A stretch of DNA of 64,000 nucleotides from Prostheceraeus crozeri (taxonomy: Eukaryota > Platyhelminthes > Polycladida > Euryleptidae), in NCBI GenBank assembly GCA_907163375.1, contig CAJQUW010005325.1, forward strand, positions 1 to 64,000. Direction: 5' to 3'. The translations under genes and the position numbers were made by a program. Positions within the stretch are counted from its first letter, which is position 1, and each line of letters opens with the position of its first letter. The notes beneath the pieces are model-generated. The model had not been told where the DNA came from, searched no databases, and saw nothing but the letters and a program-made list of their open reading frames with translations. Of this stretch, positions 11,976 through 23,500 are shown one piece after another.

Positions 11976-12653
11976 TGCATCAGTAATAAAGGTGTCAAGT
12001 TAAGAAAACTTGTTAACAGATGCCATCTTAGGAGGTATGTACATCGGGTAATATGATATTGACATTTGGACGTGCTTCTTACCTGGAAAATTTAGGGAAT
12101 ATGTACTTATCAGGGGGTAGAAGAGACACATGAGATAGTGAAAAACTTTCGGGGAGAAAAAGAAAATCCGATAAATGTGGTAATTCAATAATAGCACTAA
12201 AAGCGTCGATCAGTTTTCCGGGGAGAAATCGAAAGCAATAATAAAGTTTCCGGTCGGAGAAATAAATATAGGGAAAACGTAGTGTGACACCGGTACAGTT
12301 ATTATTATTCGGTCAAAAATTTTCAATATGAAAGTGTTGAGGCCGGCCTGCGGTTTAGTAAATTAATTCTAAAGTTAATAAACATTTGAATACAGTTGCA
12401 AATTATGTTTGAATAATCAATTATCATATTTCAAAATTCAAAATGTTCTCATTTTCAGAAATGAGGCAAATGAGCTTTCATAAACTCAAAGGCCATCAGC
12501 AAAATGCAATTTTTGATGAATATAGTGCATGCAGTATTAGTTAATGCACGACAGCGTCGGGACCGCGATGCGGTCGAGACGCGTAAGGCGTGAATCAAGA
12601 AGCTTAATGCTACAATCCACTGTGCATTATTAAGTCACGCTGCACTCGTCGCA
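11976..12653. other. Stretch without recognisable gene
   Basis: Only a 65-codon reverse frame at 12000-12197 without a family signature. Repeated short purine blocks of the form TTTCCGGGGAGAAA/TTTCGGGGAGAAAA occur at about 12148 and 12215. No element boundary is clear. Confidence 0.45.
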
Positions 12654-13057
12654 TAGTGATGTGCGGTTTAGATAAATTTCTTAACCGTAACCGACCGTAC
12701 AGAAAGCTTCCGTAACCGCAAACAATCGCAACCGTGGATGTTTTAACCGTAACCAACCGTTAACCACAGAAATACATGTATATCCGACTATTGATCGTTG
12801 AACGCATCTAGGCTCGTTGAATCAATACCATATGTCAGTTATCTACTGCTCATCGTATTACACTACGACTTGCATAATAGTCCTACACATGACAACTTTA
12901 AGACAACATTCAATTGTCACTCATTTTAATTTTCAAAAGTAGAACAAATAAAAACAAAATCATTTATTCAAATTCAAAAAGTAACTGTGATTAACTGTAA
13001 TCGCCCATCACGTTGACCGTAACCGACCGTAACCATGGTTACAACCGCACATCACTA
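12654..13057. mobile_element. hAT-type non-autonomous element (404 bp)
   Basis: The exact 15 bp ends TAGTGATGTGCGGTT and AACCGCACATCACTA are inverted. They are flanked by TCGTCGCA (12646-12653) and TCCTCGCA (13058-13065), a 7-of-8 match consistent with an 8 bp hAT target duplication that has aged by one base. Subterminal repeats of AACCGTAACCGACCGT-type sequence cluster near both ends, as is common for hAT transposase binding regions. No coding capacity is seen. Confidence 0.8.
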
Positions 13058-15916
13058 TCCTCGCACTTCAGTTGACGCTAGAAACAGTTGATGAGTACTT
13101 GTCCACGGTATTGAAGACGCAAAGGAATCATGTGCTTTTTCATGATCACTGATCAACCTACATGTATTCATGAGTCGCATGTAAGACAAAGAAAGGTCAT
13201 CTGCTTTATGTGTAATCATGACTGGCTGCGCAGATCTGCCTTCAAATAACACATCTGTCACTAATCTACGAATGCTTCACATGAACGTCGTGCAATAATA
13301 TTTATCAAGCATGTACTACTTCTCTTATTTCATTAATACACGGCATACGAAATTTTGGCCAGCATTAAAGTACAATAGTGCTCGCATTCATGTTTGTAAA
13401 TAAACATGCACATTCATGATTCGAAATTTGCAAACTCGTGATTGCTTTTCATACAGCAACTATCACTTGTACTGGCAAGGAAAATTGCCATGTTATCAAT
13501 AACTTATCCCGCCAATAAAATATTTTCAATCTCGTAGAAATCATATATCTGGTAGAAATCTCTTTTCATGGCTTGTTGACGTTGTTCACGTGCTGGTATT
13601 TCAAACCATAGTTAGAGATAAATTTAGAAGTGTGCCAGGAAGCTCATATTCTCACCATCAATGTCTAATGATATTGACGTTCATGATGATACACGCGATT
13701 GCAAACCGAACAAACTGAATTCCACTGTGTATCAAGTGACATTGCGGTGAACAGGAGGCTTTAAGTCATCTTTCGTTGAATGAAAATTCGTCAAAGGTTT
13801 CTCTCCTTTTTTTTCACGTTAAGTTAAAAAGTTAAGGGTAAAAACATAAAAACAACCCTACGCTTCGGGTACTCACCCGTTCTCAAGGGCATCAGCAGTA
13901 AAAGAGACACAAATGAACATTTGCTGTCTGACTGCGGATTATGTGAACATGAATCAAAAATCGATGAGTTCATATTTGCGATTGATTTGCGGTGAAAGAC
14001 GTTTGAATGTGCATGTAGTTCCCTTTTATCAAGCGAGTATCCAGAGGGTCAGAACACTTTTCAAGAATGGTCAAATCAAAATCATTGATAGTCAGGTCAC
14101 GAGTTTGTTGTTTGCAAAAAACGTGATTAGTCAGAACACGACTGGAATTTCTATTATGCAACTACAAATATGCTCCGTAAAACGAACTTCGAATGGCCTG
14201 TTACTCACACCAATATTTCGCAACATAAGATTGCCATACAAAGAAAAATTGTAAAAGGATCAGGGTTGAGATGATACCATCGGAACTTTCAATGAAATAA
14301 AGGCTAGAACAGACTATTAGCATGGGACTATGAAAGTATGGGATGATAATGCGACATAGAGTCTTGAAATTTGAAGCTCTGTTTGTATTTCATTCCGAAG
14401 TTCACGAAGCCATTATTTTCATTTCTACTCGTATCAATAGTGTCTGAGGCGGCTTCAATATAAAAGGATCTTCATTTGTTTTATGTATGCGCCAAAGAAC
14501 CGCATTTTTATTTACATAAGAAAGTACTGATAAAATAACAATGTGGAACAATGTATCAATATAAAATTCACTTTGTGATCGCCAACAAAATCACAATAAA
14601 AACTTTAAATCTGAGTTATTTTTTATGCTAGAAACCCGGATCCCAAAAATTTGGTTCTGCGCGCCTCTTCATGCGTCTGGACGATGTTTATGTTATTAAC
14701 TTCACTAACAAATTTTTGCCCTCCCTAATCAAATCACTCTCAAAGAAAGTGACTGAGGTTAAGGTTAACAGATTTCATAAAGTCAAAGTTCACTGAAGCA
14801 AACAATGTTTGACTTTCGATGATGCGTCTAACCATGATTTCGGGTAGAAATATGTCGTAGCACTTGTCCCCTCCCTTGTATACGCCACTGGTAACCAATC
14901 ATTGACTGTGTATATCAACTGTTGAGGATAAACGTAATAACTGCTAATTGACGTTGACAGAATGAACGCCAGTCAATCATATCCACAAAAATAATCACAT
15001 CACATTCACTAAATCTTGTAATTACTCAGTCAACGTCTTCTCACCATCTCGTCTTCACATGCTTTGTATTATTAGAGATGATAAGGTATTTATATTTTTT
15101 CCCTTTCACAAGCATCCGCCTCTCGCTTTATGTTTCTATTCTTTTTTCTTAGCTGCGCATAATAAGTACAGAAGTGAACTCTCGATCTCATTTACGACCT
15201 GTTGTCGTATTTTTTCTGACTTTCTAAAAGACAAGAATAATTTCTCGTGTGGTCGGTCGAAAGGAAAGAGGATCTCCTGGTGGGAGGGTATTCGTGTGAC
15301 CGTGTGTGCGTGCGGACATCTAAACAGGTCGCTTCCATTTCCCAGGTATCAACGGCGAAGGCAATTGTTCGCAGAGTGCCTCATTTACGTTTTAGCAATG
15401 CTGTGAGAAAAAGTTGCAAGGAAAGAGCGCTTACCTCTCGTCCTCCCTTCTTCGTCTCATGAAGATCACATACCTCAGTTCTCCCATATGATACACCACA
15501 TGTTGTTGTCACCTTTTCTCACCTCTTACCCGACTGTCTGGCCTCCTCATCTTTACAGACCACCTCCTGCGCATCTATCAAGCACTCTTGGGAAGATCCA
15601 CGAGTTTCGCAGAAGAATTTCACTTCGGAATTGTCGGCTACTTTGATTCTTGAGGTCATTAGAAAAAAAATTCAATCGGAATTCTATTTCGATCATGATA
15701 AAAACTCGAATGATATCTGACCTGGATTCCTTCGATAAGTCATCCAGTTCTGGAGATATTCATTTTCAAAGTGAACAAATTTTGTCCTGATCACACCTGC
15801 TCTTCTTAAAGTAATTCCTTTAAAATAATGAGCACCGTTAGTTTGAAACAAAAGGCCTAATGAACGGATCCAGGGGAACACATCGGGTTAACAAATGTCT
15901 CATCAATTGCATAAAA
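13058..15916. other. Long stretch without recognisable gene
   Basis: Open frames reach 113-115 codons (13913-14254, 15059-15406) but show no family motif. At about 14868-14889 the sequence CCCTCCCTTGTATACGCCACTG looks like an isolated right end of a hAT element; no matching left end was found. Nothing else is identifiable. Confidence 0.45.
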
Positions 15917-16780
15917 CCATCTGATGAACTCATTGATCACTTATCGTCTATAAAGAAGGACTTGTTTGAACGCATCGTTTGCTATCTGTAAGAAGAAACC
16001 TTACAAGAGCATCGCGTTCACTGCCTGTAAGAAAGGATCTGATGAGCGCATCGCTAACCGTCTACAAAGAAGTACCTGGTGAACACATCGCTAACCTTCA
16101 ATAAAGAAGGACCTGATGAACGCATCGTTGACTGTCTGTAAAAGAAGGACCTGATAAGTGCATCGCTAGCCATCTGTAAAGAAGGACTTGATAAGCGCAT
16201 CGCTAGGCGTCTGCAAAGAAGGACCTGATGAACGCATCGCTAACCTTCAATAAAGAAGGATCTGATGAGTGCATCGACAGCCTCCTTTGAAGAAGAACCT
16301 GATGAACGCATCGCTAACCTTCAATAAAGAAGGATCTGATGAACGCATCGACAGCCTTCTTTGAAGAAGAACCTGATGAACACATCGCTAACCTTCAATA
16401 AAGAAGGATCTGATGAACGCATCGACAGCCTTCTTTGAAGAAGAACCTGATGAACGCATCGCTAACTGTCTGTAAAAGGAGGACCTGATAAGTGCATTGC
16501 TAGCCATCTGTAAAGAAGGACTTGATGAACGCATCGCTAACCGTCTACAAAGAAGGACGTAATGAACGCATCGCTAGGCGTCTACAAAGAAGGACCTGAT
16601 GAATGCATCGATAAAACTGTCTACAAAGAAGGACCTGATGAGCGCATCGCTGATCGTCAGGAGGAAAGTAAATAAGCCTATTGGATACAGACATCTTTTA
16701 TCAGTTACCTAAAAATCTAATGAATATATCGTTATCCGTCTGTAAAAATAAACTGCGAACGCATTACTCACTGATTGTAC
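15917..16780. repeat. Minisatellite, ~37 bp unit, about 20 copies
   Basis: The core GATGAACGCATCGCTAACC, followed by a variable GTCTACAAAGAAGGACCT part, recurs about 20-22 times with point changes and small length differences. Between about 16225 and 16460 two alternating unit types form a higher-order repeat of about 75 bp: one ends CTTCAATAAAGAAGGATCT, the other has GACAGCCTTCTTTGAAGAAG. This dimer is repeated about three times and is more uniform than the rest. The edges decay gradually. The units contain stops in many copies, so it is not a coding repeat. Confidence 0.9.
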
Positions 16781-17423
16781 TCGTATTAAAGATCTAGATG
16801 TTATCAGACAATAATAATACTTCAAATTGTCAAACAGTCAAAGGATGTGGTCATTCGACTAATAGTGAAAACTGCACTTTATGTGATTGCACCACAAGTT
16901 TCTGACAACCAAGAATGTACTGTGGAATGTGAAATTGGAGTAGGTTCAGCTCTGCCTCGTCGCCTAAATTTGAAGAATTCGTATTAATGAAAAAAAAATC
17001 TTCCATCACCTCCTCAAAAAGGCTCGTGAAGTGCCCTTGAAGCTGAGACTGGAAGCAACCTACTGCTTTCTTTACATACAAGTCATATTGCGGATACATT
17101 GTAGATCATAATGTGACAAACATGCGACAGAATACGTGACAGATCAACCTGACAAATGCTATTGACATAATGTGCCTCATCAAAATGTGACAGATAATTC
17201 TCCTGAAAAATTATGGAAGTGGTAAATTGATGAAGTTAAATAAAACTATGTTACAAATTTGATTAAATTATTTAGACCATGATTTAGGCCTCTCCAAATT
17301 CTGATGAAACTGATGCTTTGTAGATGTTAATCATGCTCACGTGCGTAATTTTAAAATGCAACTTTAATATTTCCAGCATAATATTGCAGTTCCTTGCATT
17401 TTTATCAGTGCATCTTAAAAGTA

Positions 17424-17551
17424 GTTCTTGCATTGGCAATCAATGTACTGAATGTAATGAGATATTCCTGCATGATATTGAGTTCTTGCACTAATGCGAG
17501 GAACTGCAACGAAATCTCAATACATTCATCATTGATTGCCAATGCAAGAAC
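17424..17551. mobile_element. Short hairpin element (128 bp)
   Basis: GTTCTTGCATTGGCAATCAATG at the left is the inverse of CATTGATTGCCAATGCAAGAAC at the right. Inverted similarity continues inward (TGAATGTAATGAGAT / ATCTCAATACATTCA). This is a foldback MITE-like unit with no coding capacity. No target duplication was confirmed. Confidence 0.6.
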
Positions 17552-17734
17552 CAATGCAATTAACATTTCCAAAACGCTGCAAGTCAATATAGTCTAATTC
17601 GCATAGGTGCTTATTAGGGTTCGCAGCCCAGATGAAAATAAAGCTCGGGCTAGCAGGTTTCAAATATATTTGGAGCCCGGGCTCCCGGGCAGCCCGAATT
17701 TTTAAAGTTTGCTTTAAAGTTTTATAAAGCAAAT

Positions 17735-20345
17735 TTGTTCTGTGCATACGCGCCTACTGCTGTCCATCCAGAGGACGCTCGAGATTTTTTCGAATTTCTT
17801 TCTACAAATATAGACTCTTTGGCACAGCGGAACACTATGATCATTCTGGGTGATCTAAACGCCGTTATAAGAAAGTCTGATCTAGCTCCTTTCGTCAGCC
17901 CCCGTGAAAATGCCAATACTGACACTATAATGGACTTCATTTCACGCCATGACCTCGTTTCTGCAAACACTCAGTTTCGCAAGCCCCCACAACGCCTTGC
18001 TACATTTTTAGGCTGCAAACGTAGACGCCGCAACGCTACAGGAAGGAACGCAACAACAAGGCTGGCACAACTTGATTATGTGCTTATCCGGCGGAGAGAA
18101 CGCAGTAGGTTCAGTAACTGTGATACCATCATGCCCTCATCTCTTCCTACTGATCACAAACTGCTGTACTGTGATGTCCGACTTCGTGACCCACTCTTCC
18201 GACCACCGAGGTCACCTTTTAAGTATGATTTTCTCGCTCTACGTGAAGAAGAAACTCAACAACTCTTCTCTACGACTTTCTTATCAATCCTTAACAATTC
18301 AAATCATCCTAACAGCTACGGTGAAATTGCCGGGGCTGTCAAAACCACACTATAAAAGACAATACCCCTCGTTCGTCAGCCACATAGTGGACAACCAGTA
18401 TGGAAAAGTGACAAGGATGTGTTATCCGCTCAGTCGAAATTAGCGCACATCCGTCGATCCGGAAACTGCTGAGGCGAAAGAGGCACAGAAAGAACTTGCT
18501 CAAACTTACAAGGTTTGTCAGAGAGCTGCCCTGAACAAAGTCATTACCACAATAGCAGCGGCTGGCAGTGCGCGCAAGAACGATGCGGTCTGGACAGCCG
18601 TGAGAACACTGACGGGAAGAAGACGGAAAAGTGGAATCACCGTTTTTGGGGACACTCCTACTGCCCGCAAAGATGCAATTAAGGATTATTTCTCCGCAAC
18701 TTTGAATGCAGCCTCACCGAAATCGATCAACATGTCTTTCCCTCAATGTTCCGCTCTACCCTCTGAATCAGACTTCAATGTGACTCCGATAACTGTTGAT
18801 GAAATAATGCAACAGGCCATTCAAACCCCAGGAGGAAAATGTGCAGGACCAGATGGCGTGCCAGCTGAGGTACTAAGCATTCAATGTGTTGCTGAGCATC
18901 TTGTCGGGGTAATGAACAGTCTGATTCAGGGTAGACCAGCCCCACCAGAATGGACATCTGCTAATATCATCGGAGTGCCAAAGAAGCCAGGTACAACTCG
19001 ACTGGAAGAGCACAGAGGTATCTCGCTGATGTCATGTGCTGTAAAACTTTTTAACAAGATCATCTTGTCAAGGATTCGACCTGTCCTAGAACCCTACCTA
19101 AGATTCGAGCAAAATGGCTTTCGTCTGCACCGAAATACGACCTCACATATACTCTGTCTTCGGAGAATATTGGAGGAGTGTCGCATTCACCAACGTAATC
19201 TCGTCTGTGTTTTCGTGGATTTTCGCAAGGCCTTCGATTCCGTTTCTCGAAGCGCTCTCGCCGGTGTACTGCGAGCTTTCCGCGTTCCACCACTACTTGT
19301 GCATTCCATCATGGCACTTTACAGGGACACAAGAGCTGCGGTAATGACCAGCGACGGACCTACAGACACCTTTCCAACCACCTCTGGAGTCCTTCAAGGA
19401 GACACACTCGCACCGTTCTTGTTTGTGCTACTGCTAGACTGGATTCTCCATGACGCCATTCCCTCATACGAATACGGGCTGCTTCTAAGCCGTCGGAGGA
19501 GTCTTCGGCATCCCCAAAAGCGTCTGTCTGTCCTTGCATATGCTGATGACCTCGTACTATTGTCCTCAACGGTCGAAGGAGCAAAGAGTTTGGTCGCCAA
19601 CCTCCAGACTTCAGCAGCAAAAGTGGGCCTGTCAATCAACATCAAGAAGTCCAAAGTTATGACTATTCCATCTGATCTCAATGTTCACATCGAGTGCCGC
19701 GACATCGACGGTAGTGTAAAACGCTTTCCTCGATCAAACAGATTTGTCTATCTCGGCGGTGTTGTTCCATCAATCCAATCTGACATCGAGAGGCGAAGAT
19801 CTTTGGCCTGGACTGCCTTACGCTCTGTTAGGGTAGTCCTACAGAGTGAAGCGTTGCCTAATGCTCTCAGAATTCAACTCTTCTCATCAGTGATCGAGTC
19901 GGTGCTCCTTTACAATGCGGAAACCTGGACTCTAACAAGGACTCTCGAGAGGCGACTGGACTCCACCCATTCCGCTTTACTGCGCGCGGCTTTCTCCACA
20001 CGCTACACAGACAAAGTAAAGGCCGACGATCTGTATCGAAGGTGTGGGCTCATTCGACCGAGCCAGACCCTACAACAACGACGGTTGACTCTGTGCGGGC
20101 ATCTGGTTCGAGCAGAAGACTATTGTCGTGAACCGGCTCAAGACATCTTGTTCATGACTTCACATGAACCCCGTCGACGAGGACAGGCAAATTCTACGAC
20201 CTATGTCGACTGCCTATTTAAAGACGCTAGTGCTCCAGATCAAGTAAATGGCATTTCATATGTCAGACAGTTAGCCCGAGATCGGAAGATCTGACGCCTT
20301 TTGACGTAACTATGCATGTATGTATGTATGTTTATAAAGTATTCC
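17735..20345 (+). pseudogene. APE/RT non-LTR retrotransposon, 5'-truncated
   Basis: The 17735-18355 frame is the C-terminal half of an apurinic-type endonuclease: CAYAPT, GDLNA, RLAQLDYVLIRR and LPTDHKLLYCDV. The same frame resumes after a single TAA at 18353-18355. A frameshift near 18450 then leads into a 564-codon reverse transcriptase frame ending at 20294. Polymerase landmarks by residue in that frame: GPDGVPAE at 83-90, FVDFRKAFDSV at 205-215, SGVLQGDTLAPFLF at 262-275, and the catalytic AYADD at 313-317. The C-terminal RRLTLCGHLVRAED and the RRRGQ region match the RTE-type pattern, so RTE-like is my best clade guess. The N-terminal endonuclease and any ORF1 are missing; the 5' junction is near 17735, where the first codons have no ATG. 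A short (ATGT)n tail at about 20312-20332 marks the 3' end. GC content is clearly higher than the surroundings. Confidence 0.9.
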
Positions 20346-21280
20346 TGTCAACTTACATTTCTCGATCCTTCATAACATTTCTTTCTGTATATCGTCCCGA
20401 TACATATTCATGATTATTTCTCTGATAGAAATATTTGATTTCGGAAGATTCGGCTTTAGTTGGTGGACGTCTCTACTTTTAGTTATGATTGTCAGTAGCA
20501 GAAAAACGTACAGGGAAGTAGTCTAGAATTTTCCTTCACTAGAAATCCTATTAACATTCGCGGTTTTTAGGCTTCGCTAGCTGCTAATGTTTGAACATGC
20601 TCACGTCATGTGTTTTCAGGTGATTGTGCAGCTCCTCGGCGATGCTTGCGCTTACTGCTAAAATCTGGTTGTAGACCTTATTTTATGCTATATTATTGCC
20701 TTCCAGATAGGAGTATAGGAGTGCTTCTAAATTGGCGTGTTGCTTCTTGATTCTACCTGTAATTGATTGCTTGAACTATCAACAAACTGATACTGTTTTG
20801 ACTGAGATCGCACAATTTCACATGCTTTTCCGCATAGCGACTGCATTGCAAGTTCGAACTCATATAAATGCAGTGGTAAAGGAAGGACGATCGCCGTTGA
20901 GGCTGTTCCCAACTTCATCTGCTACTTCAGACATTAATGTAGAATACTTTCAGAAAGCTTGACCAGTTGTATAAAATCGATTGCAGCTATAGGTTTCATC
21001 ATTTTAATGTGTATTCATTGGTGCACTTATTAAACCAGCAATAAAGCATGTCTTCTCCTGCCAACCAATGCCGTTAAATCTAATCGGGGCAATAACTTCC
21101 TAAACATGATATCATTAGTGTAATGCAATTGACACCGCATCCAATGCACGTCAGCATATTTGATGAATTTTCTCTGTTTGTGGGCGAATGAGAAATTGTT
21201 GTTTCAGTGATTTTTCACTACAATTCTACTACATAGTTAAGATAAATCCGTCAGTTTTAGAAATCTGGGCAATTTCCTAC
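20346..21280. other. Remaining interior of the host element, no gene seen
   Basis: This lies between the LINE tail and the right inverted end of the 17615-21364 element. The longest frames (76 codons at 20732-20962 and its reverse-strand overlap) show no family resemblance. Confidence 0.4.
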
Positions 21281-21364
21281 AGCCCGGGCCAGATCTCTAA
21301 AGCCCGGGTTAAGCCCGAAAATCGAGAGTAGACGGCCAAAAAATCAGGCAAGCTGCGAACCTTA

Positions 21365-22283
21365 GTGAAACTCTGAAGTTGGATTACACGCAAGCTATGG
21401 CTCAGAATGCACCATTCCACTCGTTGAAATAACCTTTGAGATGGTCGATTCTTCGATAGGCTAGTCAATTGATGAATTGAGTAAAAGTACCCCAATGGTA
21501 ATAAGCATGATTTTTTTGTTTTAAAACATATTGTTTTTTGAACTATGGAAATACAGAAAGTTGAAAAATAACAGCTCTTGTGTGATCTTATATTTTGCAA
21601 TGAAATGAAATTCTACACAAATTCCAGGTGCAAATATCCGCTTCAAATCATAACTCCCCCTTATACGGAAAATCTTAGATCTGCCACTGGGAAGAAGAAA
21701 AGGAAGAAATGAAGAATAGGAGGAGACGAGGAGATGGAATTCTTGCAATAAATAGTAAATAGGTAATAATGGTAATAAATAGGTAATGTAAAGTATACCG
21801 TCGCTCTATTGATGAGTAAGACTATGCCACTTGTCAAAGACATCATATCTTGAAAATGGTGGTAAACGACATATGAGAAAAAGTACGAAAAGGAAGGGAA
21901 GAATACCTATAAATATTCCAGGAATGCCTAATATGGAGTCAGTTGTTTCTAAATGACAGATTCCATATTGGGCATTCTTGGAAGAAATTGTGACAACTCT
22001 ATAGATCCAATCAAAATACTGGCAGATGGCCATAATTTGCTATAGCTTAAGTCAAATATTCCCAAACTTTACCGCAACGTTCCCCCTTTCGATCCTGAAA
22101 AAATGATTCCCCACTATTCAGCTTAGAAGTAAGTTGACGTATTTTTATAGAATGTATTCTACAAATAATTCAGAGTGCAAATTTCTAACAGATATTCATG
22201 TACAGTGAAAATATGCAAACTAATTGCAGAGACCGCGTTTCTGTCAATCAGAAGGATGATGATGCTTAGCTTTTACGAGTTTA
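21365..22283. other. Stretch without recognisable gene
   Basis: Only shadow-length frames. ATCTGCCACTGGG at about 21679-21691 could be an isolated hAT right end (CCACTG), but nothing pairs with it. A small inverted pair TGCCTAATATGGAGTC / GATTCCATATTGGGCA occurs near 21925-21975. Confidence 0.4.
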
Positions 22284-22763
22284 TCAATACGGGGTTGAGT
22301 GGAGGCCAAAGCAACGCGAGCGTCGGCTTCGACAGGCAGTATTTCTATATTCATGTTTTATGATAGAAATTTGACTGAATGCGGATTCACACTCCCAAGA
22401 TGTGGGGAAAATCAAAAATACTGAAAGAGCAGCTGCGGCTAACTTCGGAAACTGGTTCAGTCGTCGAATCCAGAACCCTGGATGGGATACATCCTCAAAC
22501 TCTCGTCTCAAGAGACGAATCTTCTTCATAACGATTATCTCTTCCTTCACTTCAACGTCGTCATCGGAGATTTGATCAGCGGCCTCACTGAAGGGGAATC
22601 TCACCCATTTCTTCAATTTCGCCGGAAATATAGAATAATTGTGGTCACACTTGTATAAGCATGGTCGATTTTTTACCCCAGCTGCACCGTTGATAATTCC
22701 CCCTTCCCTTCCCTCCCCCCAAAGAAATAGCTGTTCCCCCTGGGAAGGAATTCCCCCCGCCAC
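22284..22763 (-). pseudogene. hAT transposase C-terminus (dimerisation domain)
   Basis: The 159-codon reverse frame contains, in order, an acidic helix (ISDDDVEVKEEIIVMKK), then FWIRRLNQFPKLAAAALSVF, LIFPTSWECESAFSQISIIK and HEYRN. This is the hAT C-terminal dimerisation signature (Y/FP-L-A--AL---L-FP-T-CES-FS---IK---RN) as found in ZBED/FAM200-like hAT proteins. The DDE catalytic core and the BED finger are absent. The frame runs into unrelated C-terminal residues after RNTA, so the piece is a fragment. I see no evidence that it is domesticated. Confidence 0.75.
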
Positions 22764-23417
22764 TTTTGGAAAACACTGGACTGTATACGGCTAATAACTC
22801 TTCCGGCCGTCAAACCGCTTCAGCGTGCCGCATCGCAATACGGCAGAGTGTGACGATATCTGCCGTACATGTACCGTACATCAACTTTCCTGGTTAGACA
22901 TCGTGGACTCATATCCATGTATCATTCATGATAGATATTGTATCATAGTTGTCACAGCTGTTCAGACTATGACTCGCTATGTATATAGAATTTCAATGTA
23001 ATTGAGTTGGTAGCCTTGTGGAAGGCTGAGCTGTGAAGATGCTCGAATAAAGATTGACTTAATAAACAAATTTAGCTATAAGGTACCAAGCGTTACACAG
23101 AGACACTCATAAACAATGCCACTCTGTCATCCGAGCTTTAGCCTATTGGTAATTTTGTGAATTTTCAAGTTGAAACGCTATTGATAATGTTTCTTTCATT
23201 GACGACAACCTCAGTTTCTTTATGACTGCAATAGTCATTCTCCAGCACACAATGAGTGCATGCCGCCGATCTATCTGCATAATTAAGTGACGTTTAGCTT
23301 CTCGTCAACGATCAGCGAATCCACGACACTCATGTGGGTTAAATAATGAATATAAAGTCATTGTGTCAAAGCATATGAAACAGCTGATGAAGTCACTCGC
23401 GTTCGTGATAGTTGTAT
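22764..23417. other. Upstream flank of a tRNA gene, no protein gene seen
   Basis: The last ~200 bases (from about 23245) are a diverged copy of 25110-25250. They share GCATG-CGCCGATCT-TCT and GTGACGTTTA with CGATCAGCGA-TCCACG. The duplicated unit therefore carries upstream sequence as well as the tRNA gene. Confidence 0.5.
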
Positions 23418-23491
23418 GGTCCCATAGCTCAGTTGGTTAGAGCGTCGTGCTAATAACGCGAATGTCGAGGGTTCGAGCCCCTCTGGGACCA
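23418..23491 (+). tRNA. tRNA-Ile (anticodon AAT)
   Basis: Full cloverleaf. The acceptor GGTCCCA pairs with TGGGACC with A as discriminator base. The D arm is GCTC/GAGC with loop AGTTGGTTA. The anticodon stem TCGTG/CGCGA has loop CTAATAA, giving AAT read as IAU in the mature tRNA. The T arm is GAGGG/CCCTC with loop TTCGAGC. Internal A and B boxes match consensus. CCA is not encoded, and there is no intron. A run of six T follows at 23495-23500. Confidence 0.97.
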
Positions 23492-23494
23492 ACA

Positions 23495-23500
23495 TTTTTT
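23495..23500 (+). terminator. RNA polymerase III T-run terminator
   Basis: Six T residues three bases after the tRNA-Ile 3' end, the standard polymerase III stop. Confidence 0.85.

Larger units (their letters stand above)
17615..21364. mobile_element. Inverted-repeat element that hosts a LINE insertion
   Basis: TAGGGTTCGCAGCCC at the left is mirrored by GCTGCGAACCTTA at the right. Just inside each end are repeated GC-rich blocks with AGCCCGGG / CCCGGGCT (17665-17695; 21283-21317). Such GGGCT-rich subterminal repeats next to a short TIR resemble non-autonomous hAT elements. The flanking 8-mers (GTGCTTAT and GTGAAACT) match at only four positions, so the class remains unproven. The LINE at 17735-20345 sits inside and accounts for most of the length. 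Confidence 0.5.

Noticed and set aside
14868-14889. hAT right end CCCTCCCTTGTATACGCCACTG
   Set aside because: No matching left end was found upstream; recorded only in the regional note.
15059-15462. Overlapping frames with pyrimidine-rich tracts and CAG, suggesting an exon
   Set aside because: No recognisable protein and no coherent splice pair; not enough to call a gene.
15917-16780. Regularly spaced repeats resembling a CRISPR array
   Set aside because: The units are contiguous tandem repeats without unique spacers, and the context is eukaryotic.
15917-16780. Satellite hammerhead ribozyme, because units contain CTGATGA and sometimes GTC
   Set aside because: No GAAA core and no compatible stem II occur in any unit.
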